From Acidobacteriota bacterium (GTDB lineage: Bacteria; Acidobacteriota; Terriglobia; Bryobacterales; Bryobacteraceae), in assembly GCA_014584705.1 (NCBI GenBank), contig JACTMJ010000030.1:62001-126000 (forward strand): a stretch of DNA of 64,000 nt, written 5' to 3'. Positions 17,413 through 26,180 of this stretch are shown here, in pieces. Position 1 is the stretch's first letter. Each line of letters begins with the position of its first letter. Made by a program: the position numbers and the translations under genes. The notes under the pieces were generated by a model, which was given only the letters and a program-made list of their open reading frames with translations, was not told where the DNA came from and did not search any database.

Positions 17413-18549
17413 TTACTTCGTCAAGGCGCTCCAGAGCACACCGGCCGCGATGGCGGAACCAATCACGCCCGCCACGTTCGGCCCCATGGCATGCATCAGG
17501 AGGTAGTTCGTCTTGTCGTACTCCTGGCCGACCACGTGAACCACCCGCGCCGAATCCGGCACCGCGGAAACACCGGCCGCACCAATCAACGGGTTCACCC
17601 GGTTTTCCTTGCTCAGGAACAGGTTCATAACCTTTGCGAAAAGGACGCCGCCCGCCGTCGCCACGGCGAACGAGGCAGCACCCAACGCGAAGATCTTAAT
17701 GGATTGCGGCGTCAGAAAACTCCGTGCTTCGGTGGAAACTCCCACGATAAAGCCAAGAATGATCGTTACGGTGTCAATGAGGCCGTTCCGGGCGGTGTTG
17801 GCCAAGCGCTCCGTCACGCCGGACTCTTTCAGCAGGTTGCCGAAGAAGAGCATGCCTAGCAGGTTCAGCGCGCTTGGCACGATGAAGGCCGTGGCGAGAA
17901 AGCCAACGACGGGGAAAAGAATCTTTTCGCGCTTGGTCACCTGCCGCGGCGGCTTCATCCGAATGAGCCGTTCCTTGTTGGTTGTCAGAAGCTTCATGAT
18001 CGGTGGTTGAATCACCGGGACCAGAGCCATGTAGGAGTAGGCCGAAACGGCGATGGCGCCCAGAAGATCCGGTGCGAGTTTGGATGAGAGGAAGATGGCT
18101 GTAGGCCCATCCGCGCCGCCGATGATTCCGATTGCGCCCGCTTCCGCCGGTGTGAATCCCAGGAAGATGGCGCCGAACAACGTTGTGAAGATACCAAGCT
18201 GCGCGGCCGCGCCCAGAAAGAGCAGCTTCGGATTAGAGAGCAAGGTTGAAAAGTCCGTCATTGCTCCGATGCCCAGAAAGACTAACGGAGGAAACCAGCC
18301 GTAGCGCACTCCGTGGTAGAGGATGTTCAACACGGAGAGGTCTTCCCGGTATCCGATACCCATTCCTTCCATGAACGGGATGTTGCCCACCAGCATGCCG
18401 AATCCGATTGGCACGAGGAGCAGCGGTTCGTATTCCTTGGTGATCGCCAGATAGATGAAGAGGCACCCCACCACCATCATGACGATATTGCCGATAGCTA
18501 CCTGTCCAAAGCCGCTCGTCGTATAGAAAGTATGCAGGAATTCCACCAT
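17413..18549 (-). CDS. mmdB: Na+-translocating acyl-CoA decarboxylase, beta subunit (OadB/MmdB type)
   Basis: A 378-residue, very hydrophobic membrane protein that is near full length for the beta subunit, the one that couples decarboxylation of carboxybiotin to outward Na+ transport. Family landmarks are GIGAMTDFSTLLSNPKLL, GIIGGADGPTAIFLSSKL and the late NPLIGAAGVSAVPDSARV with the conserved Asp and Ser of the ion path. It is last in a four-gene operon and starts 3 bases after the biotin-carrier stop. It converges on the UGA-containing gene with only 18 bases between the stops. Confidence 0.93.
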   Translation of the reverse strand: MVEFLHTFYTTSGFGQVAIGNIVMMVVGCLFIYLAITKEYEPLLLVPIGFGMLVGNIPFMEGMGIGYREDLSVLNILYHGVRYGWFPPLVFLGIGAMTDFSTLLSNPKLLFLGAAAQLGIFTTLFGAIFLGFTPAEAGAIGIIGGADGPTAIFLSSKLAPDLLGAIAVSAYSYMALVPVIQPPIMKLLTTNKERLIRMKPPRQVTKREKILFPVVGFLATAFIVPSALNLLGMLFFGNLLKESGVTERLANTARNGLIDTVTIILGFIVGVSTEARSFLTPQSIKIFALGAASFAVATAGGVLFAKVMNLFLSKENRVNPLIGAAGVSAVPDSARVVHVVGQEYDKTNYLLMHAMGPNVAGVIGSAIAAGVLWSALTK

Positions 18550-18552
18550 GGC

Positions 18553-18975
18553 TTAACCTCGAATGGTGACCAGGATGTCACCTTCCAATACGCTTTGGCC
18601 CTGTGAGATTTGTACCTTCTCGACGGTGCCGTCGATGATTGCGGCAATCTCGTTCTCCATTTTCATGGCCTCAAGGATGGCCAGACATTGGCCCGCTTTC
18701 ACTGCGTCGCCCACCTTGACGTGGACGGCCTGGATCACGCCTGGCAGAGGCGACTTGATGTCGCCCGGCTTGCCCTCCGGCTTCACGCGGGCGGGCTGCG
18801 GGCCGCTTCCCGCCACCACCTTCGGCCGCTCAATCCGCGTCGTTTGCTTCTGCTCGCGGTGAACGTCTACATCCAGCGTCACCCCGTTCACGGTGACCCG
18901 CGCGGAGTTGCCTTCGAAGCTCTCAATGGAGACTTCGTACGTATTTCCGCCAATCGTGTACTTGAATGTGTTCAT
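18553..18975 (-). CDS. Biotin carboxyl carrier subunit of the Na+ decarboxylase
   Basis: A 140-residue protein with a flexible Pro/Lys-rich linker (about residues 40-72) and a C-terminal biotinyl domain. The biotin attachment motif is EAMKMEN with Lys105. The domain starts at IKSPLPGVIQAVHVKVGD and ends in GDILVTIRG. The N-terminal part, about 38 residues, resembles the docking region of gamma subunits (MmdC). Biotin carries CO2 from the carboxyltransferase to the membrane beta subunit. The gene lies between the OadG-type and beta-subunit genes with gaps of a few bases. Confidence 0.93.
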   Translation of the reverse strand: MNTFKYTIGGNTYEVSIESFEGNSARVTVNGVTLDVDVHREQKQTTRIERPKVVAGSGPQPARVKPEGKPGDIKSPLPGVIQAVHVKVGDAVKAGQCLAILEAMKMENEIAAIIDGTVEKVQISQGQSVLEGDILVTIRG

Positions 18976-18981
18976 GTCATG

Positions 18982-19446
18982 CTACTTTCTGCGGAACATC
19001 TCCACATTGTCGAAAATGATCTGGGTCTTGGCCGCGTTCCACCAGGGGGAGAAGGGGCGCGTAATCTTTCGGATGGTGATCGCCTCCGCCGTGCCTTCGT
19101 CAAAGGTCCGCAGGTCCATGTAGAGAGCGAGTGCGATTGCACTGGCCATCTCGGAGGTGACCTCGACCGGAACGCGTTCCGCCGCTCCGGAGTCCCCAGC
19201 CACGGGAACTATCACGTTGCGCCTGTCGGAGAGCTTTCGCAGGAGGATCAGGAAGAGATAGATCGCGAAAAGCCCGGAAAAAACAGCGATCATTCCGATC
19301 ACCAGGAGCATGGCGGCCAGCGCCACGGGCCCGCCCACTTCGATTTCGGCTTGCGGGTGCAGTGGCACGGGCGCGTTGGCCTGTGCGACGGCTGTCGCTG
19401 CCACGCACGCTAAGAGTCCAAGGAGCTTTTGGATTCGATTTCGCAT
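18982..19446 (-). CDS. OadG/MmdD-type small membrane subunit of the Na+ decarboxylase
   Basis: A 154-residue protein. The N-terminus looks like a signal peptide (LLGLLACVAATAVAQA) and one strong membrane span follows (VALAAMLLVIGMIAVFSGLFAIYLFLILL). The cytoplasmic tail ends near RPFSPWWNAAKTQ, like the tail of OadG-like subunits that hold the complex together. Annotation rests on this architecture and on its place between the alpha and biotin-carrier genes, because this subunit is poorly conserved. The cleavable signal-like leader is longer than in the classic enzyme. Confidence 0.82.
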   Translation of the reverse strand: MRNRIQKLLGLLACVAATAVAQANAPVPLHPQAEIEVGGPVALAAMLLVIGMIAVFSGLFAIYLFLILLRKLSDRRNVIVPVAGDSGAAERVPVEVTSEMASAIALALYMDLRTFDEGTAEAITIRKITRPFSPWWNAAKTQIIFDNVEMFRRK

Positions 19447-19454
19447 CGTAACTC

Positions 19455-20999
19455 CTAGAGGGGGATATTCCCGTGTTTCTTGGGCGGGTTCGTGTCGCGC
19501 TTGGTGCTGAGCATCTCAAGAGCGCGAATCAGCCGGAACCGGGTCTTGTCCGGTTCGATGACATCGTCGATGAAGCCGTGCTCCGCGGCGAGATACGGGT
19601 TCATGAACTGGCGCTCGTACTCCTTTGTGAGTTCGGCAAGCGCGGCAGCGGGATCCGCCGCTTCCTTGATCTGCTTGCCATAGATAATCTCCGCCGCGCC
19701 GGGAGCGCCCATGACGGCGATTTCGGCTTGCGGCCAAGCGTAATTCACATCCGCGCGGAGGTGCTTCGACGCCATCACACAGTAGGCGCCGCCGTACGCC
19801 TTGCGGGTGATCACCGTTACCTTCGGTACGGTGGCTTCCGCGTAGGCGTAAAGCAGTTTGGCGCCGTGCGGAATAATGCCGCCGTGCTCCTGGGCCGATC
19901 CGGGGAGGAAGCCGGGAACGTCGACAAACGTGATCAGCGGGATATTGAAGGCGTCGCAGAAGCGCACGAAGCGCGCAGCCTTGCGGGAAGCGTTGATATC
20001 GAGCACGCCCGCCAGATACTTTGGCTGGCTGGCAACAATCCCCACTGAGCGGCCGTTCAGCCTCGCGAACGCGGTCAGGATATTCGGCGCGTAGTGGCGC
20101 TGGATTTCGAGGAAATTCTTGTCGTCCACCACCAGCGCGATCAGATCCTTCATGTCGTAAGGCTTGTTCGCATCGTTGGGGATGATCGTGTTCAGGTCCT
20201 CCTCCGAGCGGTTGATCGGATCGTTGCTGGGATAGTAGGGCGGTTCGCCCAGGTTGTTCTGGGGCAGATAGCTGAGGAGCACCTTGATCAGCTCGATGGT
20301 TTCCTCTTCGGTGTCCGTCACCAGGTGGCACGCACCGCTCTTGGCCGCGTGGATCATCGCGCCGCCAAGGTTCTCCGTATCGATGTCTTCGCCGGTGACG
20401 GACTTCACCACCTTGGGGCCGGTAATGAACATGTACGAACCCTTGTTCATGATGGTGAAATCGGTGATGGCGGGCGAATAAACCGCACCGCCTGCGCAGG
20501 GGCCGAGGATGGCGGAGATCTGAGGAATGACGCCGGAGGCGAGGGTGTTGCGCAGGAAGATGTCCGCGTAACCGGCCAGCGAGACAACGCCCTCCTGGAT
20601 GCGCGCGCCGCCGGAATCGTTGAGGCCCACGATGGGCGCGCCGACTTTGATGGCCGCATCCATCACCTTGCAGATCTTCTGGGCGAAGGTCTCCGAAAGC
20701 GAACCGCCAAATACCGTGAAGTCCTGGGAGAAAACAAACACCTGCCGGCTGTTGACGGTGCCGAAACCGCAGACCACGCCGTCACCGGCGATCCTGGTTT
20801 CTTCGAGTCCGAAATCGTGACTGCGATGCTTCACGAACATGTCGAACTCTTCGAAGCTGCCTTCGTCGAGCAGCATCTCCACGCGTTCGCGAGCCGTGTA
20901 CTTGCCTTTGGCGTGCTGGGCGTCGATCCGGGCCTGGCCGCCGCCAAGCTTGGCTTTTTCCCGGTTCTCCCGCAATTTCAGAATCTTCTCTTCGATCAT
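19455..20999 (-). CDS. mmdA: Methylmalonyl-CoA decarboxylase alpha subunit / acyl-CoA carboxyltransferase
   Basis: A 514-residue carboxyltransferase of the MmdA/PccB type. It starts MIEEKILKLRENREKAKLGGG and contains GGARIQEGVVSLAGYADIF (acyl-CoA binding oxyanion site) and the C-terminal GGAYCVMASKHLRADVNYAWP with the second oxyanion segment. The length matches methylmalonyl-CoA decarboxylase alpha. It transfers CO2 from an acyl-CoA, probably (S)-methylmalonyl-CoA, to the biotin of the carrier subunit. The operon order alpha-OadG-type-carrier-beta identifies a Na+ pump, not a biotin-carboxylase-coupled carboxylase. The start at 20999 is taken by family length; the frame continues upstream. 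Confidence 0.9.
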   Translation of the reverse strand: MIEEKILKLRENREKAKLGGGQARIDAQHAKGKYTARERVEMLLDEGSFEEFDMFVKHRSHDFGLEETRIAGDGVVCGFGTVNSRQVFVFSQDFTVFGGSLSETFAQKICKVMDAAIKVGAPIVGLNDSGGARIQEGVVSLAGYADIFLRNTLASGVIPQISAILGPCAGGAVYSPAITDFTIMNKGSYMFITGPKVVKSVTGEDIDTENLGGAMIHAAKSGACHLVTDTEEETIELIKVLLSYLPQNNLGEPPYYPSNDPINRSEEDLNTIIPNDANKPYDMKDLIALVVDDKNFLEIQRHYAPNILTAFARLNGRSVGIVASQPKYLAGVLDINASRKAARFVRFCDAFNIPLITFVDVPGFLPGSAQEHGGIIPHGAKLLYAYAEATVPKVTVITRKAYGGAYCVMASKHLRADVNYAWPQAEIAVMGAPGAAEIIYGKQIKEAADPAAALAELTKEYERQFMNPYLAAEHGFIDDVIEPDKTRFRLIRALEMLSTKRDTNPPKKHGNIPL

Positions 21000-21213
21000 G
21001 CTGTTGCTTGCTCCTTCCGCATTCCGGCGAGCTGGATGCCCTCCCCGCGGACTCGCCGATCCTGTGATGTCAAACATCGGACTCAAGGCCCCGGCCGACG
21101 CCATCAAGGCGCGGATCTCCCGGCCGGCCTTGCCGGAACTTTCAACGTGCCATTGAGAACCTCTGTGAGCACTTCCATGAGTGATTCGCCAGGCGCTTTG
21201 CCGGACGAAGCAC

Positions 21214-21534
21214 TCAGTAGGAAAGCGTGCCCGTTCTCGGGTCGTCGGGATGAGGCAGATAGAGGGTCTGGCAGCGTTCGCAGCGATAGATCTCCGCGTT
21301 CGCGCCGAAGCGCTCCGCGACCTCGGGACCGAAACGGAACCAGCGCTTGAGGTGACCCGCGCAGATCTTGTCCTTCTCGTCTCTCTGGTTGCAGGCGCGC
21401 ATGCGGGGAAGCCGGCGCTTCACCAGGGTGCCGTCGCTAAGGGTGCAAATCCGGTTGGGGTCAGTGGCCAGCGGGGCCGAGGGAGCCGGTTCCGCGGGGA
21501 CTGGGGCGGTTTGTTCTGAACTCATCTCGGACAT
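21214..21534 (-). CDS. Small cysteine-containing protein, unknown
   Basis: A 106-residue soluble protein. The first 25 residues are Pro/Ala/Glu-rich and probably disordered. The rest holds five cysteines, including a C-terminal C-E-R-C knuckle (IYRCERCQTLYLPH), which suggests a small zinc site. The segment FGPEVAERFG precedes it. No known family is recognised. AAGGA lies 5 nt upstream of the ATG at 21534, which supports expression. It sits upstream of the decarboxylase operon on the same strand, but about 210 bases separate them. Confidence 0.6.
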   Translation of the reverse strand: MSEMSSEQTAPVPAEPAPSAPLATDPNRICTLSDGTLVKRRLPRMRACNQRDEKDKICAGHLKRWFRFGPEVAERFGANAEIYRCERCQTLYLPHPDDPRTGTLSY

Positions 21535-21652
21535 GTATGTCCTTAATGATAGCGCAAATATACCCGGTGAGGTTAGATTGAAACCCGAAATTCCGAAATT
21601 TCATCAAATTTTCATCTTTGTGCGGCGGAGAGGGGAGCCGAAGGCCGTGCGT

Positions 21653-21847
21653 CTACCGGAAACCGGTGAGGACGCGCGCGGGCAGAGTAACGACGGCCCA
21701 GACGAGTTGAAGCGCACCGCCCACCGCGATACCAATGATCCGGAACGGCAACAGGACGAGCCATACGACGGGGTAGGCTACGAGCGCCAGCAGAGCCAGC
21801 GGCCAGGAAATCACGAAAAGCAGGCACCAGAGCAGGAATGTGAACAT
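21653..21847 (-). CDS. Small two-span membrane protein, unknown
   Basis: A 64-residue protein made of two hydrophobic segments, FTFLLWCLLFVISWPLALLA and a second around LLPFRIIGIAVGGALQLVWAV, separated by a short turn. The ATG at 21847 is preferred because AGGAGG lies 5 nt upstream; a longer frame to 21916 adds a basic tail without such a site. No function can be given. The strong ribosome binding site is the main evidence that it is real. Confidence 0.68.
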   Translation of the reverse strand: MFTFLLWCLLFVISWPLALLALVAYPVVWLVLLPFRIIGIAVGGALQLVWAVVTLPARVLTGFR

Positions 21848-22104
21848 GAGGCCTCCTGTAACCACACTACGTTGGAAGCGCGAATATGTTCCCCGTGCCG
21901 TGTTGCGGGCGGCCAACTCCGCATGGGCCGCCCGCCATACTTGTGTCCGCTAAGGGGGCAAAGGCGGGTTGCATGGTACAACAGGGGTAGGTTCCGGGTT
22001 CGTCGCGGATTCGGGAACGCGTCGTCTTCCCATTGGCCGTCCCGGGCGGCGGCTCTTTCCTCGGCGGCCCGCTTCAACCCATCTGACGGAAGGGGTGCAT
22101 CCAC

Positions 22105-22308
22105 ATGGCTGACCTGTACGAAAAATCGATCTCGCGCTGGGAAGGCGAGGGGGGCTTCCCCGCGCCCGAAGATGACGAGATCCTGGACGAATCCGCGCAG
22201 TGCTGCCGTTGGGGAGATCGCGGAATCTGGCTGAAAGCGCTTGCGCTCACCGGCGCGGTGGCCCTGCTGATTTACGCGCTGGCTCCCCGAGGCTCCGCGT
22301 CGCGCTAG
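22105..22308 (+). CDS. Small single-span (tail-anchored) protein, unknown
   Basis: A 67-residue protein with a soluble acidic N-terminal half (GGFPAPEDDEILDES, then CCRWGDRG) and one hydrophobic span at the C-terminus (ALALTGAVALLIYAL). GGAAGGGG upstream of the ATG supports translation. It may be tail-anchored. The neighbouring genes give no clue to its role. Confidence 0.6.
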   Translation: MADLYEKSISRWEGEGGFPAPEDDEILDESAQCCRWGDRGIWLKALALTGAVALLIYALAPRGSASR

Positions 22309-22348
22309 AAACCGGAGCTTCGAGCCAGGTCCGTTCCGCCGTGCCGGG

Positions 22349-23572
22349 CTAACTCTTGCCCCCGGCCAGCATGGTCTGAATGCGGTGATCCATTTCCGCG
22401 ACCAGCTTCTGGTGACGCTCTCCGGTGGCTTTGCTTTCAAACCCGGCGTGTATGTAATTCACCTTGCCGTCCCGGCCTACGTAGATGGTGGTGGGGTACG
22501 CCCCGAAGTTATCCAACTGGGGCAGCGCGCGATCTATCTCGCCCTGCGCGGTGGTTCCGGCCAGCAGCAGCGGAAAATCGATGCCGTAGCGCTGGCTATA
22601 GAGACGAAGAAGCTCCAGGTCGCGCGCCTGATCTCCCGAATACTCGAAGGCCAGCGCAACCACCTCAAGGCCCTGGCTCTTGTACTTCTTGTACAGATCC
22701 ACGAGGACCGGGGCTTCGTCGTGGCAGTTCGGGCACCACGTTCCGGTGATGGTGACGACCAGCACTTTACCCTGAAAACGGGGATCGGTGGACTTCACGG
22801 GTTTGCCATCGAGATCCACGCCGGCAAAGCGGAAGGGCTCGGCGGGATTCTTCATCTTTGTGTAGGCGCCCGGGTCCGGGGGCTGCGGACCCTGCGCGCC
22901 GGCCTGGCCAACGCGGCGGCCGATCACTTTACGGTCCCCGACGCTGCCTTCAATGAGGCCGTCCGCATTCACCTTGCCGGTCAGCAGCAAGGCGCGGATG
23001 CCGTCGAAGCGGCTCAGGTAGAACTCGCCGTTGCGCGCATAGCCAGTGATGGCACCCCAATCCCCACTGACGGGGATGACGGTGCCGGTCAATTTCTCAC
23101 CCTCCTGCTTGAAGGATGCGCTCCAGACGCGGTGCCCGTCGCCTTCGCCCACTTCCAGAATCCAATCGCCGGTGAGATCGGGGCCGGATGTCTTCGGGGC
23201 ATAAGTCGGGATAGCCCTGGTGGCCGCGATCTTGCGAACGGACCGTGCATTGCCACGCTGCCGGACGAACTCGCCGGTGAGCTTGCCATCAGCGAGATCG
23301 GCCTTCAATTCCGCATTGTAGACGTTGAATTTCAGAATCAGGGTCTTGCCGTCGAAGCTGCCCGAGGAGGCTTCTTCGCGATCCGGCCCGTTCACGAGCG
23401 CGCCTGTCACCTGATCTCCATTGCGGGTCACATCCAATTGGAACGCGATGTCCGGCGGGCGCTCCGTGAGGATTTCCGCCTGCCAGAGGCCCGCGATCGG
23501 GTCCTGCGTTTTCTGGCATCCGGTAAGCGCCAGCAGCAGGGCGATAAGCGCCGGAACCGCGAACGGACGCAT
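22349..23572 (-). CDS. Lipoprotein with C-terminal TlpA-like thioredoxin domain
   Basis: A protein of about 407 residues with a lipobox near the N-terminus (LLALTGC). The first 230 residues form a beta-rich region with repeats of the type GLWQAEI, GKLTGEFV and GDWILEV. The C-terminal domain is TlpA/ResA-like, with the redox motif W-C-P-N-C followed by HDEAPVLVDLYKKY. It probably works as a membrane-anchored thiol-disulfide oxidoreductase outside the cytoplasm, for example in cytochrome c or protein-thiol maturation. The start at 23572 places the signal peptide directly before the lipobox; a longer frame to 23632 adds a basic extension. Confidence 0.87.
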   Translation of the reverse strand: MRPFAVPALIALLLALTGCQKTQDPIAGLWQAEILTERPPDIAFQLDVTRNGDQVTGALVNGPDREEASSGSFDGKTLILKFNVYNAELKADLADGKLTGEFVRQRGNARSVRKIAATRAIPTYAPKTSGPDLTGDWILEVGEGDGHRVWSASFKQEGEKLTGTVIPVSGDWGAITGYARNGEFYLSRFDGIRALLLTGKVNADGLIEGSVGDRKVIGRRVGQAGAQGPQPPDPGAYTKMKNPAEPFRFAGVDLDGKPVKSTDPRFQGKVLVVTITGTWCPNCHDEAPVLVDLYKKYKSQGLEVVALAFEYSGDQARDLELLRLYSQRYGIDFPLLLAGTTAQGEIDRALPQLDNFGAYPTTIYVGRDGKVNYIHAGFESKATGERHQKLVAEMDHRIQTMLAGGKS

Positions 23573-23944
23573 GCGGGAAGGAAGTCTCCGCGCAGCCGTT
23601 CCATGGGCGGCGCGCAGCGATTGGATGGACATTCTAAGCCTGCTTTCTTCTTACTCTGATGCGCCGGAGACCCCCGGGAGCCAAGAAAAACCGCGACATG
23701 CCCCACCGGAGCGCGGCGGGCCCCCCCGGGTTTCGAAGCGGGATCGGGCGCATTCCGTATTGATAGCAGAGCCGCCCGGCGCGAGTAAACGGAGACCCGC
23801 GGCCGAGCGCGAGACGCCGCCGAAACAGATTGGGCCGCGCGGTCCTCAACCGAATGAGAGGGAGTAAAGCGACGCCCACTTGCTTCCCGCGGTCTTCATG
23901 AGACGGCGTGCGTTCTTCGGCTTCCTCGAGCAAAGGAGGCACAA
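23573..23944. other. Intergenic region between the thioredoxin lipoprotein and egtB
   Basis: A divergent region that should hold promoters for both genes. The last 13 bases carry the AAGGAGG of egtB. I see no gene, repeat or recognisable RNA structure in the rest. Confidence 0.4.
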
Positions 23945-25165
23945 GTGACAACGGCTCACGAAGCGGAGGATCTCCGATCGAGGCTCGGGCGGGCGCGGCG
24001 GCAGTCTGACCGTCTTTTTGAACTTCTTCGTCCCGATGCGATCTATGAACGCGCGATTCCGGAGCGCCACCGGTTCATCTTCTACCTCGGCCACCTCGAC
24101 GCCTTCGATTGGAATCTGCTCGGGGTAAAATCGCTCTCCCTTCCTTCGTTTCACCCGGAATGGGATCAATTGTTCGCCTTCGGAATCGACCCCGACGGCA
24201 GCGCGCTACCGAGCGACGGTGCCGAAGAATGGCCCGCCGAGAAGGACGTTCGCAACTATTGCGCCGAAACCCGCCGCCGTATCGACGAGCGGTTTGCGAA
24301 GCTGGATGCGGAACGCGTGAATGTCGCCATTGAGCACCGGCTGATGCATCTCGAAACGCTTGCCTACCTGTTGCACAATCTCCGCCACTCCCTCAAGAGC
24401 GGCCGGGACGAAGAAGCCGTTACCAATGGAAGCGCGACGCCGAATACCTTTGTCCCGGTTCCGGGCGGGGAAGCGACCCTTGGGCAGGAAGCGGGCCATT
24501 TTGGCTGGGATAACGAGTTTCCTCTGAGGCGTCGTCCGGTAAATGCTTTTGCCATCCAGAAGCACAAGGTGACGAATGGCGAGTACCTGCGTTTCGTAGA
24601 GGAAGGCGCGCCCGCACCCCATTTCTGGGCACGGCGAGGCGATGCGTGGTATCTCCGTCGGATGTTCTCCGAGATTCCGCTGCCGCTCGATTGGCCTGTG
24701 TGGACGACGCAAGTTCAGGCCGCTACCTATGCCGATCACTTCGGATTCCGCCTGCCCACCGAGGAGGAGTTTCATCGCGCCGCCTTTGGAAGCGCCGGTG
24801 AAGCGGAACGCGCCTATCCATGGGGCGATGCGACGCCGACGGCGGAACGGGGGAACTTTGATTTCCACGCCTGGAATCCTCTTCCTGTGGACGCGGAACC
24901 GCTGGGAGACAGCGCCTTCGGCGTCTCTCAGCTTGTCGGCAACGGATGGGAGTGGACATCCACGCTTTTTGAATCTCATGAGGGATTCACTCCCGCACCC
25001 TTTTATCCCGGCTATTCGGCCAACTTCTTCGACGGAAAGCACTACGTCCTGAAGGGGGCATCGCCGCGCACGGCCGCACCGCTCTTTCGCCGGTCGTTCC
25101 GAAACTGGTTTCGAGGAGATTACCCTTATGTATTCGCCGGATTCCGCTGCGTTGCCAAGCACTGA
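23945..25165 (+). CDS. egtB: Ergothioneine synthase EgtB-type sulfoxide synthase
   Basis: A 406-residue nonheme-iron enzyme. The N-terminal DinB-like domain carries the iron ligands: His50 in YLGHLDAFDWN, and His131 and His135 in the HX3HXE motif HRLMHLE. This spacing matches known EgtB. The C-terminal half is the FGE-sulfatase/C-type-lectin-like domain (KVTNGEYLRFVEEG, FRLPTEEEFHRAAFG, VGNGWEWTSTLF). EgtB joins N-alpha-trimethylhistidine to a thiol donor with O2. The absence of an egtC gene nearby suggests a form that uses cysteine directly, as reported for the acidobacterium Chloracidobacterium. The start is GTG with AAGGAGG 6 nt upstream. It overlaps egtD by 38 bases. Confidence 0.92.
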   Translation: MTTAHEAEDLRSRLGRARRQSDRLFELLRPDAIYERAIPERHRFIFYLGHLDAFDWNLLGVKSLSLPSFHPEWDQLFAFGIDPDGSALPSDGAEEWPAEKDVRNYCAETRRRIDERFAKLDAERVNVAIEHRLMHLETLAYLLHNLRHSLKSGRDEEAVTNGSATPNTFVPVPGGEATLGQEAGHFGWDNEFPLRRRPVNAFAIQKHKVTNGEYLRFVEEGAPAPHFWARRGDAWYLRRMFSEIPLPLDWPVWTTQVQAATYADHFGFRLPTEEEFHRAAFGSAGEAERAYPWGDATPTAERGNFDFHAWNPLPVDAEPLGDSAFGVSQLVGNGWEWTSTLFESHEGFTPAPFYPGYSANFFDGKHYVLKGASPRTAAPLFRRSFRNWFRGDYPYVFAGFRCVAKH

Positions 25166-26159
25166 CACCACCGCGGAAAGGCCGCGCGATACCCTCAGCG
25201 AAGCCATTGCCGGCGGCGAGGAATGCAGCCTCGCGCGTGAGGTGGTGGACGGGCTCTCGCGGCACGCCGGCAAAGAGATTCCGTCCTTCTGGTTCTACGA
25301 TGAACTGGGTTCCATCCTCTTCGAGGCAATCACGCTGTTACCGGAATATGGCGTTGCACGGGCGGACGAACGGGTCATCGGACGGGCCGCTTCGCCGATC
25401 GCCGCGCTGCTGCGCCCCCACGCGCTTGTTGTGGAACTGGGAAGCGGCGTCGGCAGGAAAACCGGCGTCATTCTCTTCGAGATGCTGCGGCAGGGCAGGG
25501 TGGACTATGCGCCCATCGATGTCTCCGCTTCCGCCCTTGAGGCCTGCGGCGACAAGTTCGAAGGAGTGCCGGATCTTGAGATCCATCCCGTCGTGGGCAG
25601 CTATCTCGACGGCCTTTCGAGCGCCCTCGCGCGGCGCATGCCCGGCCAGGACCTATTGCTTCTCTTCCTCGGCAGCACCATTGGCAATTTCTCCCGGGAA
25701 GACCTGCCCGATTTTCTGGGCGATATCCGGCGGATGCTCAAGCAAGGGGACCGGCTGCTGTTGGGCGCGGATCTCGACAAGTCTCCGCATCTTCTTCAGC
25801 GCGCGTACGACGACCCGATGGGCGTCACCGCCGCCTTCAACAAGAACATCCTCGCCCATTTGAACAGCGCGTTCCGCGGCGATTTCGACTTGGCGCTGTT
25901 CGAGCACGAAGCCGTCTATAACCGGGCGGAGCGCCGCATCGAAATGTATCTTCGTTCGGTCGCGCGGCAGGCAGTCTGCCTCCGCGATCTTGATCTCCGC
26001 ATCACCCTGGAGGCGGGTGAGCGAATCCGGACGGAGCTGAGCCACAAGTTCCTTCCGGAGGAACTCCGCCGCCTTGCGCAAGCGGCGGGTTTCCTCCCGG
26101 AGCGGGAATGGCGGGATGCGGAATGGCCCTTCGCGGAATGTCTCTGGCGCGCCGCGTAA
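25128..26159 (+). CDS. egtD: L-histidine N-alpha-methyltransferase
   Basis: A 343-residue SAM-dependent methyltransferase of the EgtD (DUF2260) family. Motifs include WFYDELGSILFEAITLLPEY near the N-terminus, the SAM site LVVELGSGVGRKTG, YAPIDVSASAL and LLLFLGSTIGNFSRED. The later RAYDDPMGVTAAFNKNIL and FDLALFEHEAVYNRAERRIEMYL segments are typical. It trimethylates histidine, giving hercynine for EgtB. The start lies inside the end of egtB (38-base overlap in a different frame), so the two are translationally coupled. Upstream gamma-glutamylcysteine genes are not adjacent. Confidence 0.93.
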   Translation: MYSPDSAALPSTDTTAERPRDTLSEAIAGGEECSLAREVVDGLSRHAGKEIPSFWFYDELGSILFEAITLLPEYGVARADERVIGRAASPIAALLRPHALVVELGSGVGRKTGVILFEMLRQGRVDYAPIDVSASALEACGDKFEGVPDLEIHPVVGSYLDGLSSALARRMPGQDLLLLFLGSTIGNFSREDLPDFLGDIRRMLKQGDRLLLGADLDKSPHLLQRAYDDPMGVTAAFNKNILAHLNSAFRGDFDLALFEHEAVYNRAERRIEMYLRSVARQAVCLRDLDLRITLEAGERIRTELSHKFLPEELRRLAQAAGFLPEREWRDAEWPFAECLWRAA

Positions 26160-26180
26160 TGCCCGCGGCGCTTCTTCCGG

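Noticed and set aside
20094..21350. A 418-codon plus-strand frame over the carboxyltransferase gene
   Set aside because: The carboxyltransferase frame shows the full family pattern; this frame has no motif and crosses the gene start.
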